NCBI GenBank assembly: GCA_913020705.1
Contig: CAJWBY010000003.1
Span: 4,922 to 68,921, forward strand
Direction: 5' to 3'
Length of the DNA stretch: 64,000 nt
Source of the DNA: an uncultured Colwellia sp.
Lineage (GTDB): Bacteria > Pseudomonadota > Gammaproteobacteria > Enterobacterales > Alteromonadaceae
Under the pieces are notes generated by a model. The model made no database searches. It saw only the letters and a list, made by a program, of their open reading frames with translations, and had not been told where the DNA came from. Made by a program: the position numbers and the translations under genes. Of the stretch, positions 50,501-58,941 are shown piece by piece (positions within the stretch are counted from its first letter, which is position 1; each line of letters starts with the position of its first letter).

Positions 50501-51499
50501 ACTGGACTTGGACTTGCCATCGTAAAAAAACTCTGCTTATGCATGCAAGGAAGTGTCAAGGTAGAAAGTAATGAAGGACAAGGAAGTTCATTTAGTTGTG
50601 ATTTAATTTTAGAAAAGTCGGATGATTCGATGTCGTCATTTCCTGATAAAACTTTCCATGGGAAACGTGTACTCATTATCGAAAACAACCAATCTTGTAG
50701 TGAAGCTATTAAGCGACAATTGATCGCCTGGAAAGTCGATGCAGATACCATAAATAGTGTGAAACCCGCGTTATCTCTCCTTGGAAAACGACAAGACAAA
50801 CCTAGTTATGACCTATTAATTATTAATCAGCAACTTCCTGACTTAGATACTACAGCATTTGCAATGGAAGTGCGTTCAAACCCCGATAACAAAGACTTAA
50901 AAATAATGTACATGACACTTATGAGCAGTCAGCATAATTTAGCCAATAGCGATAAGCGAGTTGTTAGTGGGTTTTTCCCCAAACCTGTCATTGTTTCTGA
51001 TTTAAAAAGAGCATTAAGTACAACATTTGATGAATCTGAACAACAACTTGTTAGCAGTGTTACCTTATCGGGTATAAAAAAATTGCCTGAATCTGAAATG
51101 GATTGGACGCAAAAGGTTAAGCTATTACTTGTTGAAGATAATCGTGTGAATCAAATGGTGGCAATGGGGGTATTAAAAAAAATAGGGATTACTGATTGTG
51201 TAATTGCAGTTCATGGACAAGATGCGATTGAAAAACTTAATTCAAGCGAAGAAAACAATCCGTTCACGTTTATTTTTATGGATTGTCAAATGCCTATAAT
51301 GGATGGTTACGAAGCAACAGACTTGATTAGACAAGGAATGGCTGGAAGTAGGTACAAAGATATTCCTATTGTTGCCATGACCGCTAATGCAATGCTTGGT
51401 GATGAAGAAAAATGTTTATCTGCAGGAATGAATGACTATTTAGTTAAGCCAATCAATAAAGACCTTGTAAGAGATACGATTAAAATATTTCAACAATAG
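47591..51499 (+). CDS. large hybrid sensor histidine kinase (PilJ-N, PAS, GAF, PAS, PAS, HK, pseudo-REC, REC)
   Basis: About 1302 aa from the ATG at 47591; a TTG at 47576 and ATG at 47609 are alternatives. Order: TM1 (about 20-35), a PilJ/NarX-type periplasmic domain (SGSQRMLSQKIA), TM2 (about 197-213), PAS (235-350), GAF (360-515), two PAS (530-775), HisKA with SMSHEIRTPMNGVIGM, HATPase with DTGIGIS and GTGLGLAIVKK, then two receivers. In the first the acceptor Asp is replaced by Asn (IINQQLP); the second has FMDCQMPIMDGYEA and a conserved Lys in VKPINKD. Such kinases read nitrate-like or other small signals. No adjacent response regulator. Confidence 0.93.
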   Translation: MIDLTDMKSLENKIKRRNSLATYLIAMLISISFLSLMFLSKQQDKVAETINLSGSQRMLSQKIAYLAYQHYQNVMVSEIDKTLIIDLFDTATLFSTNQKSLTNLVINKSGIMPKEVSALYFSAPIDLNNQVDFYVAEAIALSQTQDKVIATRIIEQNFNRDYIDDFLASLDLVVTTIEQHTNQRIAYIERLEAALWLITILLLVLINVYIFRPLQRLISHSHNALLLSKRQSAELTLAINKHAIVYRVSMNKKGSLTEVNQAFLDFYCYSEAEIIGQSVFKICSASYTPQFYKAVFKECIAQEFWHGESINKIKDGRELWLSTTIVPLINDENKIESFIVIQNDISGIKQTEQSLNQLHEITSEIDKTLNDKIQKILVLGKQIFNLPLALISEIHEQEYCVIHCHTPNDEINPGDKFDLENTYCCHTLKAEKAVSFHQAGASSIKNHPCYQAFGLESYIGVPLIVNGKRFGTLNFSGPEPSSRPFTRRELDLIQLFSHWISAELTRAKHQEEFLSQQSLMEEMGLQARIGAWEVDLINNKIYWSSMTKEIHEVPSDYQPELSTAINFYKEGESRDRVQTLVVNSMENGTAYEEDLQMVTAKGNEIWVSARGRSEFVNGVCVRMYGSFQDITDKTTIQQSIAKQNQRMALAADSARIGIWELNLVTNELKWDDWMFKLYGIPENQTLSAFEAIGKGLHPDDKDEAVAYIYQVIKDNSRYDDQFRIVWPTGEIKYIKAVASIIYDSDDQPISMIGVSYDVTLLAENEIALIKAKEQAEIAVTAKNEFFASMSHEIRTPMNGVIGMLDLVKDSPLNPEQKHRVGIAQQSATSLLSLINDILDFSKIDANKLELENISFNLPEMVGDLAESFAQQAQNKGLELIVDLVDCEESLVIGDSNRIRQILTNLLANAIKFTKKGEVIIRLSQHHHSATHWRMTAVVSDTGIGISKEKQNELFEVFSQVDASTTREYGGTGLGLAIVKKLCLCMQGSVKVESNEGQGSSFSCDLILEKSDDSMSSFPDKTFHGKRVLIIENNQSCSEAIKRQLIAWKVDADTINSVKPALSLLGKRQDKPSYDLLIINQQLPDLDTTAFAMEVRSNPDNKDLKIMYMTLMSSQHNLANSDKRVVSGFFPKPVIVSDLKRALSTTFDESEQQLVSSVTLSGIKKLPESEMDWTQKVKLLLVEDNRVNQMVAMGVLKKIGITDCVIAVHGQDAIEKLNSSEENNPFTFIFMDCQMPIMDGYEATDLIRQGMAGSRYKDIPIVAMTANAMLGDEEKCLSAGMNDYLVKPINKDLVRDTIKIFQQ

Positions 51500-51648
51500 A
51501 ATGGGGTAGCTTGCTTAGTTTACGGCACAGAGATCATAAGTTTATAACCTTGAATTTATTGCACAAACCATAATAATTAACATGTAACTAATCTCATTGA
51601 TGTTTACTAACATCTATTCAATGAGAGCTATAAAAATGGAACTTGAAC

Positions 51649-52362
51649 ATGAAAAAAATAATATGTCTACTTTTGCCTTTAATTATGTTGTCACATTTGA
51701 GCTTCGCACAGTCATCAAAAAACAATCAAATGAAAGCATATTTTTATGCTGCTCAGCGAGCCTATGAAAACCAACAGTATGATGATGCATTAACCGCTAT
51801 TGATAAAGTTGAATCGTTGCTAGGAAACACTAATGCACAGTTGTCCGCGTTAAAAGTTAAAACCTATTTTAAAAAAAATCAGTTTATTAAAGCAAAAGCC
51901 GAAATGGATGTGTTCTTTGGTTTTACGACTACAGAAGTATTAACTCGTGAAGTGTCTTCTTATTTAATTCAAATTGATAAAGGGATTAAAGAAGAAAAAG
52001 TTCAATTAGAAAAAGAAAATAATCGCTTAGCCGGACATCAAAATGACAAACCTGACATTAGATCAAGTATAGAAAAATCAACTGCTGCTTTAAATGTTCA
52101 GCCGATAATTCGAATTGATCCAAAATATCCAAGACAAGCCGCAGTTGATGGTATAGAAGGTTGGGTTAAACTCTCATTTTCTATCAATGAACTTGGTGGA
52201 GTTGCAGACGTTAAAATAGTTGAAGCAATGCCTAGACGTATTTTTGATAAAGAATCCATGCGAGCGCTAAAAAAGTGGAAATATAGGCCTAAAATAGTCG
52301 GAGGTAAAGCACAAAAGCAACAAGGTTTAACCGTAACGTTAACATTTTCAATGCAAAAATAG
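51649..52362 (+). CDS. secreted TPR-like protein with TonB C-terminal domain
   Basis: 237 aa from the ATG at 51649. Cleavable signal peptide (to about LSFAQ), a helical TPR-like region (about 30-110: AQRAYENQQYDDALTAIDKVE), and a TonB_C domain (about 150-237: YPRQAAVDGIEGWVKLSFSI, SMRALKKWKYRPK). Unlike true TonB it has no N-terminal membrane anchor or Pro-rich spacer, so it is probably a soluble periplasmic protein and not an energy transducer. Same C-terminal module as the protease at 37.1 kb. Confidence 0.85.
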   Translation: MKKIICLLLPLIMLSHLSFAQSSKNNQMKAYFYAAQRAYENQQYDDALTAIDKVESLLGNTNAQLSALKVKTYFKKNQFIKAKAEMDVFFGFTTTEVLTREVSSYLIQIDKGIKEEKVQLEKENNRLAGHQNDKPDIRSSIEKSTAALNVQPIIRIDPKYPRQAAVDGIEGWVKLSFSINELGGVADVKIVEAMPRRIFDKESMRALKKWKYRPKIVGGKAQKQQGLTVTLTFSMQK

Positions 52363-52454
52363 ATAATTCAAGAATAGAGAAGATCAGTAAATTTATTGAC
52401 TTATTATGATTCAATAAACGCCTAATACGTCCTTCGGATATGAAGAGAGACAAA

Positions 52455-53060
52455 ATGAATAAGTGTATTAACATGACGAAAACAATAACTACATTGGGGA
52501 TTTTGTTGTTAGTTTCGTGTGCTATGCAGAATAAAGAGGTTGAAGTAGTAGATGTAGTTGAAGCAGAAAATATAGAAAAGATAAGCCTGCCGTTAGTGTG
52601 CCATACGGTACCGACTAAAAAAGAACAATTGTGTTTAGGTACAACCTATTCACCCATTGGACCGGTTGATGATATTGTTTTTTATCATAGAGACAGTAAA
52701 GGAAACTTAACCTTTATTGAATCTTACCAAGGTGATATAGCTGTACATTATTTTGATGGTTTTTCAACAAATGGGCAGTTACTTGTATTAGGCTACGCCG
52801 AAGAAGGTCACCCTAGTTTTTACTTTCATGAAACACAAAAATACTTTGCGGGTGATACAAAATCAATTGCCTTTATCTCTAAATACGAATACACACATTT
52901 AGAAAACGTTGAAGACAATGGCGATGTGATTGTTGGCTTGATGGAGGATTATGTTAAAGATAGGACTCTATGTGCAACCAAAGAAAGTTTAGGTGATGAT
53001 TACAATGAAAATGTATGTGTCATTAAATATAATATTTATGAGTCGCCCAATGTTCATTGA
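52455..53060 (+). CDS. hypothetical lipoprotein
   Basis: 201 aa from the ATG at 52455, which has an AGAGAG ribosome site. Lipoprotein signal with lipobox LLVSC (Cys22). The mature part is acidic and beta-rich with four further cysteines or so (PLVCHTVP, QLCLGTTY, TLCATKE, NVCVIKY). No family recognised. It is 92 bp after the TonB_C protein on the same strand. Confidence 0.75.
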   Translation: MNKCINMTKTITTLGILLLVSCAMQNKEVEVVDVVEAENIEKISLPLVCHTVPTKKEQLCLGTTYSPIGPVDDIVFYHRDSKGNLTFIESYQGDIAVHYFDGFSTNGQLLVLGYAEEGHPSFYFHETQKYFAGDTKSIAFISKYEYTHLENVEDNGDVIVGLMEDYVKDRTLCATKESLGDDYNENVCVIKYNIYESPNVH

Positions 53061-53397
53061 TTTTTTATATTACAGCTTTCATATTATTTAAATAAACAAG
53101 TTAATCAATCAAAGAAAAGCATAAATATGTTTAAAAAACACTGCAATTATCTAAAGGGAAAAACAAGTGTTCAAACATACATATACCTTGTCAAAAAAGC
53201 ATGTTTAAGATCAATATAAGAAGACGTATGGCCAAAGGAGAGTAAGTTGTAATAGAGGTTTTACTGTTAAAATTTCTAAGCCTTTGCATCAGGTAACGTT
53301 TTTATCTCACAAAACCCATGTTCCTTATTTCCTGCACATTGTTTGCACCTTTACTTAATAACATGAGGTCTATGATATTAAATATTGAGATAAACAA
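53061..53397. other. 337-bp gap before the CotH gene
   Basis: AT-rich with no coding ORF and no strong hairpin. Presumably carries the promoter of the CotH-VTC-DUF4956-porin set. Confidence 0.4.
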
Positions 53398-55977
53398 ATG
53401 AAACACCATACCTTCTTATCGTATTCTTTCCTATTGAGCAGCACATTATTAGTGGGCTGTGGAGGATCTGGCACGAGTGATGTAACAGACGAATCAGAAA
53501 CGCCAGAAACAACTGTACCTACCATTACATCGTCACTTGTCATCAACGAAATTGTAGCTAATGCAGCTGATGGTGGTAACGACTGGATTGAACTGTATGC
53601 GGTAGAAGGTTCCATCGACTTATCAAGTTATAGTGTAGTCGATGATAACGAAGAACATATTGCGCAAGCTCTGCCTTCAGTAACATTGGCGGAAGGGGAA
53701 TTTATTGTAATTCAAGCGATTGATGAGGAGGATACACCGCCTACCGATGGCTATTATGTTACTTTCAAATTGGGTAGCGACGATGCAGTAAGGCTATTGA
53801 ATAATGATGTTCAAGTCGATGAACTCGATTGGGAAGATGGCGATGCGCCGGAAGGTTTCAGTTATGGTTTATTTACTGACGGCTCAGGAACTGCTCAAAT
53901 GTTGTCGCCGACAGCTGGCGAGGTTAATAAGGAAATCAGTAGGGAAGACCCTGTCATTCTCGATGTAATACTTAACGATAATGCCTCGCTGCGTATTAAC
54001 GAAATAGTCGCAAATAACAGTGCGGGTGGTTACGACTGGATAGAGCTTTATGTTACGGGGTCAACGTCTGTTCAATTAGGCGATTACACAATAGCTGACG
54101 AAAATGAAGAATTGCTCGCGTTACCCGATGTAACGCTTGCTTCAGGCGAATTCTATCGAGTTTATGCAACAACAGACGATGTTGCAGACTTAGAAACCGT
54201 TAGTTTTAAATTAGGCAATAGCGATCAAGTCAGTTTGTTCTTAGGTGACGATTTAATTGACAAGCTAAAATGGTCGAAAGGACAAGCGCTTATCGGGCAA
54301 AGTTACGGCCGTTTTCCTGATGGAAGTGATGGAACCCATACGCTTGAACCTTCGCCAATGGCAATAAATAGTGTAGCAACTCACGGACCACTATTGATCA
54401 ATGAAATCGTAGCCAGTGATATCAATGAAGGAAGCGATTGGTTTGAGTTATATAACAACAGTAGTGAAAATATTTCATTAGCAGACTATAAAGTGATTGA
54501 TGAAAGTGACGATATTGAGCCAGTAACACTGCCTGATGTCGAGTTAGCACCCAATGAATATATCGTTATTTATGCAACTGACGAAGACCCAGGAGATTAT
54601 TACGTTCCCATCAAACTGGGAAAAACAGATGAATTAAGCCTTATATTAAATGACGAAACCGTTAATTACATTGATTGGGATGACAGTGATGTAACCGCAG
54701 GTTTTAGTTACGGTTTAACGGTTGATGAAGATGAAAGTGAAGTGAGTTGGGATAAAGATTTTTTAACGCCGACTAAAGGTAGTCAAAATGAAATCGCTAC
54801 AGCCTTTAACCCAAATATTGTTCATGATTTGTCTATCAATATCACCACAGAAAACTGGCTAGATATTTTAGCTAATCCACTCGATGAAGAATATCATGAA
54901 ACAAGTATCACCTTTAATGGCGTAACATTAGAGAGTGTGGCAATTCGTACTAAAGGTGGTTCAAGTTTACGAAGCGTTTCACAATCAACCAGTGACAGAT
55001 ATAGCTTTAAAGTTGATATTAATGAATATGTTGATGGTCAAAAATTCTTTGGGCTGAAAAAATTCACCTTACAGAACTCCTTTAATGATCCTACCTATAT
55101 GCGTGAGGTGATCGCCTATGACTTGCTTGACGAAATGGGCGTGGCAACACCAAAGCATGCTTATGTAAATTTGTATGTTAATGACGAACTTTTTGGCTTT
55201 TACCTTATGTTAGAGGCGATAGATGGTGAATTTCTAGAAAATAATTTTGCTAATTCAAATGGCGATCTTTATAAGCCAGATGGTGTTGGTAGTGATCTTC
55301 AGTGGATAAGTAATAGCATTACGAGTTACAGCGATATTAATTTACAAACCAATGAAGACACCACCGATAACGGTGCATTTATTAACTTTGTTGAGCAAAT
55401 GGATAATGGCTCTACAGACGTTATTGATGTAGATAGCTTACTGAGATATATGTCAGTGAGCGTAGCATTATCTAACTTAGACAGTTATCACGGCACTTTG
55501 GCACATAACTATTACATCTATGAGCAAGATGGTGTATTTGGTTTATTACCTTGGGATTTTAATGAAACCTTTGGTACCTTTGCTATGAACTGTAATGGCG
55601 TTGATGTGAGAGAGCTTTATATCGACGAGCCAACAAGTGGGGCGCTTTCAGATAGACCTATGGTGGGCAATGTATTTGCTGATGAAGATAACTTAGCCAT
55701 TTATCATGAGTATTTATGGCAGTTAATCGACGGACCTTTAGCGAGTAATACTTTCAACACACGTGTTACAGAAATAGCTGATTTAATCAGAGATCATGTT
55801 GCTAACGACCCAACTGCATTTTACGGTGCTACCGCTTTTGAAACAAATCTTCACTCAGACGTAAGTAACTTCTTCGGTTTAACAGAATTCATGAACTATC
55901 GCGTGAATAATATGACCCAACAACTACAAGGTGACCTACCAAGTGCAGGAAATGGTAATGGATTTTGTAGTAACTGA
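53398..55977 (+). CDS. CotH-kinase lipoprotein with three lamin-tail domains
   Basis: 859 aa. Lipobox LVGC (Cys21), a short acidic linker, three tandem lamin-tail-domain (LTD) repeats (about 46-185, 197-325, 333-465), each opening with INEIVA and a DW.ELY motif, then a CotH kinase-like domain (about 485-830) with IRTKGGSSLR, LKKFTLQNSFND, MREVIAYDLLDEMG and the key motif LPWDFNETFG. CotH proteins are atypical protein or small-molecule kinases, first known from spore coats. This one is surface or periplasm exposed. It heads a run with VTC, DUF4956 and porin genes, a recurrent neighbourhood whose role is not established. Confidence 0.9.
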   Translation: MKHHTFLSYSFLLSSTLLVGCGGSGTSDVTDESETPETTVPTITSSLVINEIVANAADGGNDWIELYAVEGSIDLSSYSVVDDNEEHIAQALPSVTLAEGEFIVIQAIDEEDTPPTDGYYVTFKLGSDDAVRLLNNDVQVDELDWEDGDAPEGFSYGLFTDGSGTAQMLSPTAGEVNKEISREDPVILDVILNDNASLRINEIVANNSAGGYDWIELYVTGSTSVQLGDYTIADENEELLALPDVTLASGEFYRVYATTDDVADLETVSFKLGNSDQVSLFLGDDLIDKLKWSKGQALIGQSYGRFPDGSDGTHTLEPSPMAINSVATHGPLLINEIVASDINEGSDWFELYNNSSENISLADYKVIDESDDIEPVTLPDVELAPNEYIVIYATDEDPGDYYVPIKLGKTDELSLILNDETVNYIDWDDSDVTAGFSYGLTVDEDESEVSWDKDFLTPTKGSQNEIATAFNPNIVHDLSINITTENWLDILANPLDEEYHETSITFNGVTLESVAIRTKGGSSLRSVSQSTSDRYSFKVDINEYVDGQKFFGLKKFTLQNSFNDPTYMREVIAYDLLDEMGVATPKHAYVNLYVNDELFGFYLMLEAIDGEFLENNFANSNGDLYKPDGVGSDLQWISNSITSYSDINLQTNEDTTDNGAFINFVEQMDNGSTDVIDVDSLLRYMSVSVALSNLDSYHGTLAHNYYIYEQDGVFGLLPWDFNETFGTFAMNCNGVDVRELYIDEPTSGALSDRPMVGNVFADEDNLAIYHEYLWQLIDGPLASNTFNTRVTEIADLIRDHVANDPTAFYGATAFETNLHSDVSNFFGLTEFMNYRVNNMTQQLQGDLPSAGNGNGFCSN

Positions 55978-56090
55978 GAGTAACGTTAGCCCTCATTAAT
56001 AATATTATTGGCAGAACTGAGCTCATCACACTATCGCTCAATTCTGTCAAATTATTCTCAGTCAATAGTCATTATTTGAGTGATAAAACA

Positions 56091-57020
56091 ATGAAAAAAC
56101 GACAAGCTGAATACGAAAAAATTAACGAGCTTTCTTTTGCTCACACTGCAAATGTTAGTGTATTAGCATCGATAAACGTTAATGAAAAAACAAAGCTAGC
56201 ACAAGTCAGTGATTTTATAGACCAACCTATAAATGAATCACTGAATTTATTTCAAAGTCATGGTTTACATGATCTTGATGCTGCTAATTTGATGAACAGA
56301 GTTGATAGTAAGTTTATCTTACCCATCTCATTTCTTCCTGATTTACTTGTTCAACTTAACGAACATTACAGTGTACTTGAAATCAATAATAAACGTATTT
56401 CTACCTACCATAATCAGTACTTTGACACGCCTCAGATGGCGTTATACCAAGATCACCATAATGGAAAACTAAATCGCTACAAAGTAAGGCGCAGACGTTA
56501 TGTTGATACCAATACGAGTTTTTTAGAGGTAAAACTAAAAAACAACAAAAAGCGCACCATAAAAAGTCGAATTAAACTTACCGGTCAATCGGCTGAATAC
56601 GCTCGTTGTGCAACGTTTATTGATGAACAAATGCAAATTAATGTGGGTAATATGAACCTTACTCATTTAGACATTAGCCAGCAAGGTGGTTACAAAAGAA
56701 TTGCACTCGCAAATGAAGCACAAGCCGAGCGATTAACATTAGACTTTGACCTTTGGTACCAAGACCGAAGAGGGAATAATAAGGTAAAACTACCTGGCTT
56801 TTTTATTGCTGAACTTAAGCAGAATAAAAAGTCAAAACGTTCGCCTTTTTATCAACTCATGTCTGCTAATCATATTTTCCCAACTTCTTTTAGTAAATAC
56901 TGTATTGGCTGTGCATTACTTTATAAATCGTCAATAAAGTCAAACCGTTTTAAATCTATTTTGTCTCGTATAGAGAAGTTTAATCAAATCAAACCCTCCA
57001 CCTTTTTAAAGAGTAATTAA
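56091..57020 (+). CDS. VTC-domain (polyphosphate-polymerase-like) protein
   Basis: 309 aa from the ATG at 56091; a TTG at 56076 is an alternative. VTC/triphosphate-tunnel domain (about 60-255): NRVDSKFILP, TYHNQYFDTPQMALYQDHHN, RYKVRRRRYVDT, FLEVKLKNNKKRTIKSRI and FFIAELKQNKKS, the paired basic and acidic residues that line the tunnel and bind polyphosphate or nucleotide and metal. The N-terminal 50 residues have no known match. No signal peptide, so cytoplasmic, next to the DUF4956 membrane protein which starts 1 bp after its stop. A polyphosphate role is family-based inference. Confidence 0.88.
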   Translation: MKKRQAEYEKINELSFAHTANVSVLASINVNEKTKLAQVSDFIDQPINESLNLFQSHGLHDLDAANLMNRVDSKFILPISFLPDLLVQLNEHYSVLEINNKRISTYHNQYFDTPQMALYQDHHNGKLNRYKVRRRRYVDTNTSFLEVKLKNNKKRTIKSRIKLTGQSAEYARCATFIDEQMQINVGNMNLTHLDISQQGGYKRIALANEAQAERLTLDFDLWYQDRRGNNKVKLPGFFIAELKQNKKSKRSPFYQLMSANHIFPTSFSKYCIGCALLYKSSIKSNRFKSILSRIEKFNQIKPSTFLKSN

Positions 57021-57021
57021 C

Positions 57022-57648
57022 ATGACTGAATTAGATCTCGTTTTCGCTTCACGCTTTTTAGTAAACCTATTGTCTTTAGTATTATTGTGTTACGCCTGTT
57101 ATTACCGAGTAAGCAAAAACTCAACGGTAGCCAGCTCCTTTATATTATTTGGTGTGGGTATTTTTATTATCACCTACTTACTGCATGGCATAGATATGTC
57201 GATGGAGTTCTCATTCGGTTTGTTTGCAGTATTTACTATGCTCAGATACCGAACAGAGTCTATTTCCATCAAAGAAATGACCTATCTATTTTTGGTCACC
57301 GCGATTGCCTTATTAACATCAGTAGGGCAAATGAACTTAATTGATTTGATGATCCTTAACAGTGTTATTTGTTTACTCGCCTTTGTGATGGATCTAGGCA
57401 TTATTGGTAATAATTATCTCACCCAGAGTATTTGTTACGAACGTATTGAAAATATTAAGCCAGAAAATAGAAGTAAATTAATTGACGATTTAAGAGAACG
57501 CACAGGTTTAAAAGTAGAAATGGTTGAGGTTGAGCATATCGACTTTCTTCGTGACACTGCGCAACTTAAAATTAGCTACCTTCCCCAAGTTAATTGTATG
57601 GAACAATATCCAAGTGAAAATGTTAGTTCGGTTAAGGGAATATCATGA
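57022..57648 (+). CDS. DUF4956 membrane protein
   Basis: 208 aa with four or so membrane segments (residues about 8-140), the family motif FGLFAVFTMLRYRTESISIKEMTYLF in the middle, and a C-terminal cytosolic ferredoxin-like part (about 150-200, LIDDLRERTGLKVEMVEVEH). Almost always found beside VTC and CotH genes. It may form the membrane part of a VTC-like complex; function unproved. Its stop overlaps the next start (ATGA), so the porin is translationally coupled. Confidence 0.88.
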   Translation: MTELDLVFASRFLVNLLSLVLLCYACYYRVSKNSTVASSFILFGVGIFIITYLLHGIDMSMEFSFGLFAVFTMLRYRTESISIKEMTYLFLVTAIALLTSVGQMNLIDLMILNSVICLLAFVMDLGIIGNNYLTQSICYERIENIKPENRSKLIDDLRERTGLKVEMVEVEHIDFLRDTAQLKISYLPQVNCMEQYPSENVSSVKGIS

Positions 57649-58724
57649 TGAATCATCTTATATCTAAATCAGGTTTGATTATTTTTACAATATTTTGCTC
57701 TTTATTAAGTACTCATGCATTGTCTGACAAAATAAAAGTAAGCGGCGATTTGATGTTGGACCATGACATTTTCGACTCAGGGTTTTTAGAAGAAGGTAAC
57801 AGCTCAGAAAAAAAGTCAGAAATAAGACGTGCGGGCTTAAGTTTCAAAACTGAATTTATGGATGATTGGCAAGCAAAATTAAAAATAGATTTTTCTGGTG
57901 ATAATATCGAGCTTAAAGATGCCTATATGAAGTACAAAGGCTTAAGTTGGGCTGATATCGTTATTGGTAAACAAAAAGAAGGGTTTGGTTTAGAAAAGCT
58001 ATCATCTTCAAGAAACGCAATCATGATAGAGCGAAGTTTAGTTACATCAGCATTGGCGCCAGGAAGATCATTTGGCATTAATTTATCTGGAGGTGAAACC
58101 AAATTCAATTGGCAATTGGGCTACTTTCAACCAGAAGAAGATAGTTCTACCGCAATCACAGGTCGGTTTGCATGGCTACCTTGGCGAGAAAAAGATGAAC
58201 TCGTTCATATTGGCTTAGCTTTTAGTGAACGTGACCTTGATGGTAATGAGTTTAGAATTAATGAAAAAATGGAAGTTCACACCGCTGACTCATTCATTGA
58301 AGGAAATACAATTTTCGCAAACAAGGAGTCTCTACAAGGTGTTGAATTTCTTTGGCAAAAATCAGGATTTACTGCCTTGTCTGAATGGCAACAGGCAACA
58401 GTAACCGATACTGATAATGTTGAATATGATTATAAAGGTGGTTATATACAAGTCAGTTACCAATTGTCAGGTGGTAACAGAAAGTATAAAAATGGCGAAC
58501 TTGGTAAAGTCATACATTCAGGTTGGGAATTAACAAGTCGATATAGTTATTTTGAATTAGTTGAAGAAGGGCATGAAGTCGAAACATATGCGATAGGCGT
58601 TAATTATACCGTAAATGATCGATTAAAATTCATGGTAGATTATATTAAAGCAGAACAATTTGAAGAGAGTATTAAATTCAGTGCCGATAATGCGATATCA
58701 TTTAGGGCCCAATATACTTTTTGA
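57645..58724 (+). CDS. phosphate-selective-type outer-membrane porin
   Basis: 359 aa with signal peptide (to about LSTHALS) and a 16-strand-type barrel of the OprO/OprP group: GLSFKTEFMDDWQAKLKIDF, DIVIGKQKEGFGLEKLSSSR, RSFGINLSGG and the final aromatic FRAQYTF. The OprP-like family conducts phosphate or pyrophosphate. Coupling to VTC and CotH genes is consistent with a phosphate or polyphosphate theme for the set. Confidence 0.87.
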   Translation: MMNHLISKSGLIIFTIFCSLLSTHALSDKIKVSGDLMLDHDIFDSGFLEEGNSSEKKSEIRRAGLSFKTEFMDDWQAKLKIDFSGDNIELKDAYMKYKGLSWADIVIGKQKEGFGLEKLSSSRNAIMIERSLVTSALAPGRSFGINLSGGETKFNWQLGYFQPEEDSSTAITGRFAWLPWREKDELVHIGLAFSERDLDGNEFRINEKMEVHTADSFIEGNTIFANKESLQGVEFLWQKSGFTALSEWQQATVTDTDNVEYDYKGGYIQVSYQLSGGNRKYKNGELGKVIHSGWELTSRYSYFELVEEGHEVETYAIGVNYTVNDRLKFMVDYIKAEQFEESIKFSADNAISFRAQYTF

Positions 58725-58941
58725 TTAAGTGGATATTGATATAGAAAAATATATTGGTTGAGTTGGTTTTGACTTTGCCAATATCTAAATCAATAAAGGC
58801 TAATACGGCTTAATAATCGCTGTCGTTAGCAGTAAATAATAACAGGAAATCAACAGTTACCTTCGGCTTACTATGCCTATAGCTTAGAGAAATGGATATT
58901 TTTCTCCATTATATATTGCTCATTATATTAAAAGAGAAGTG

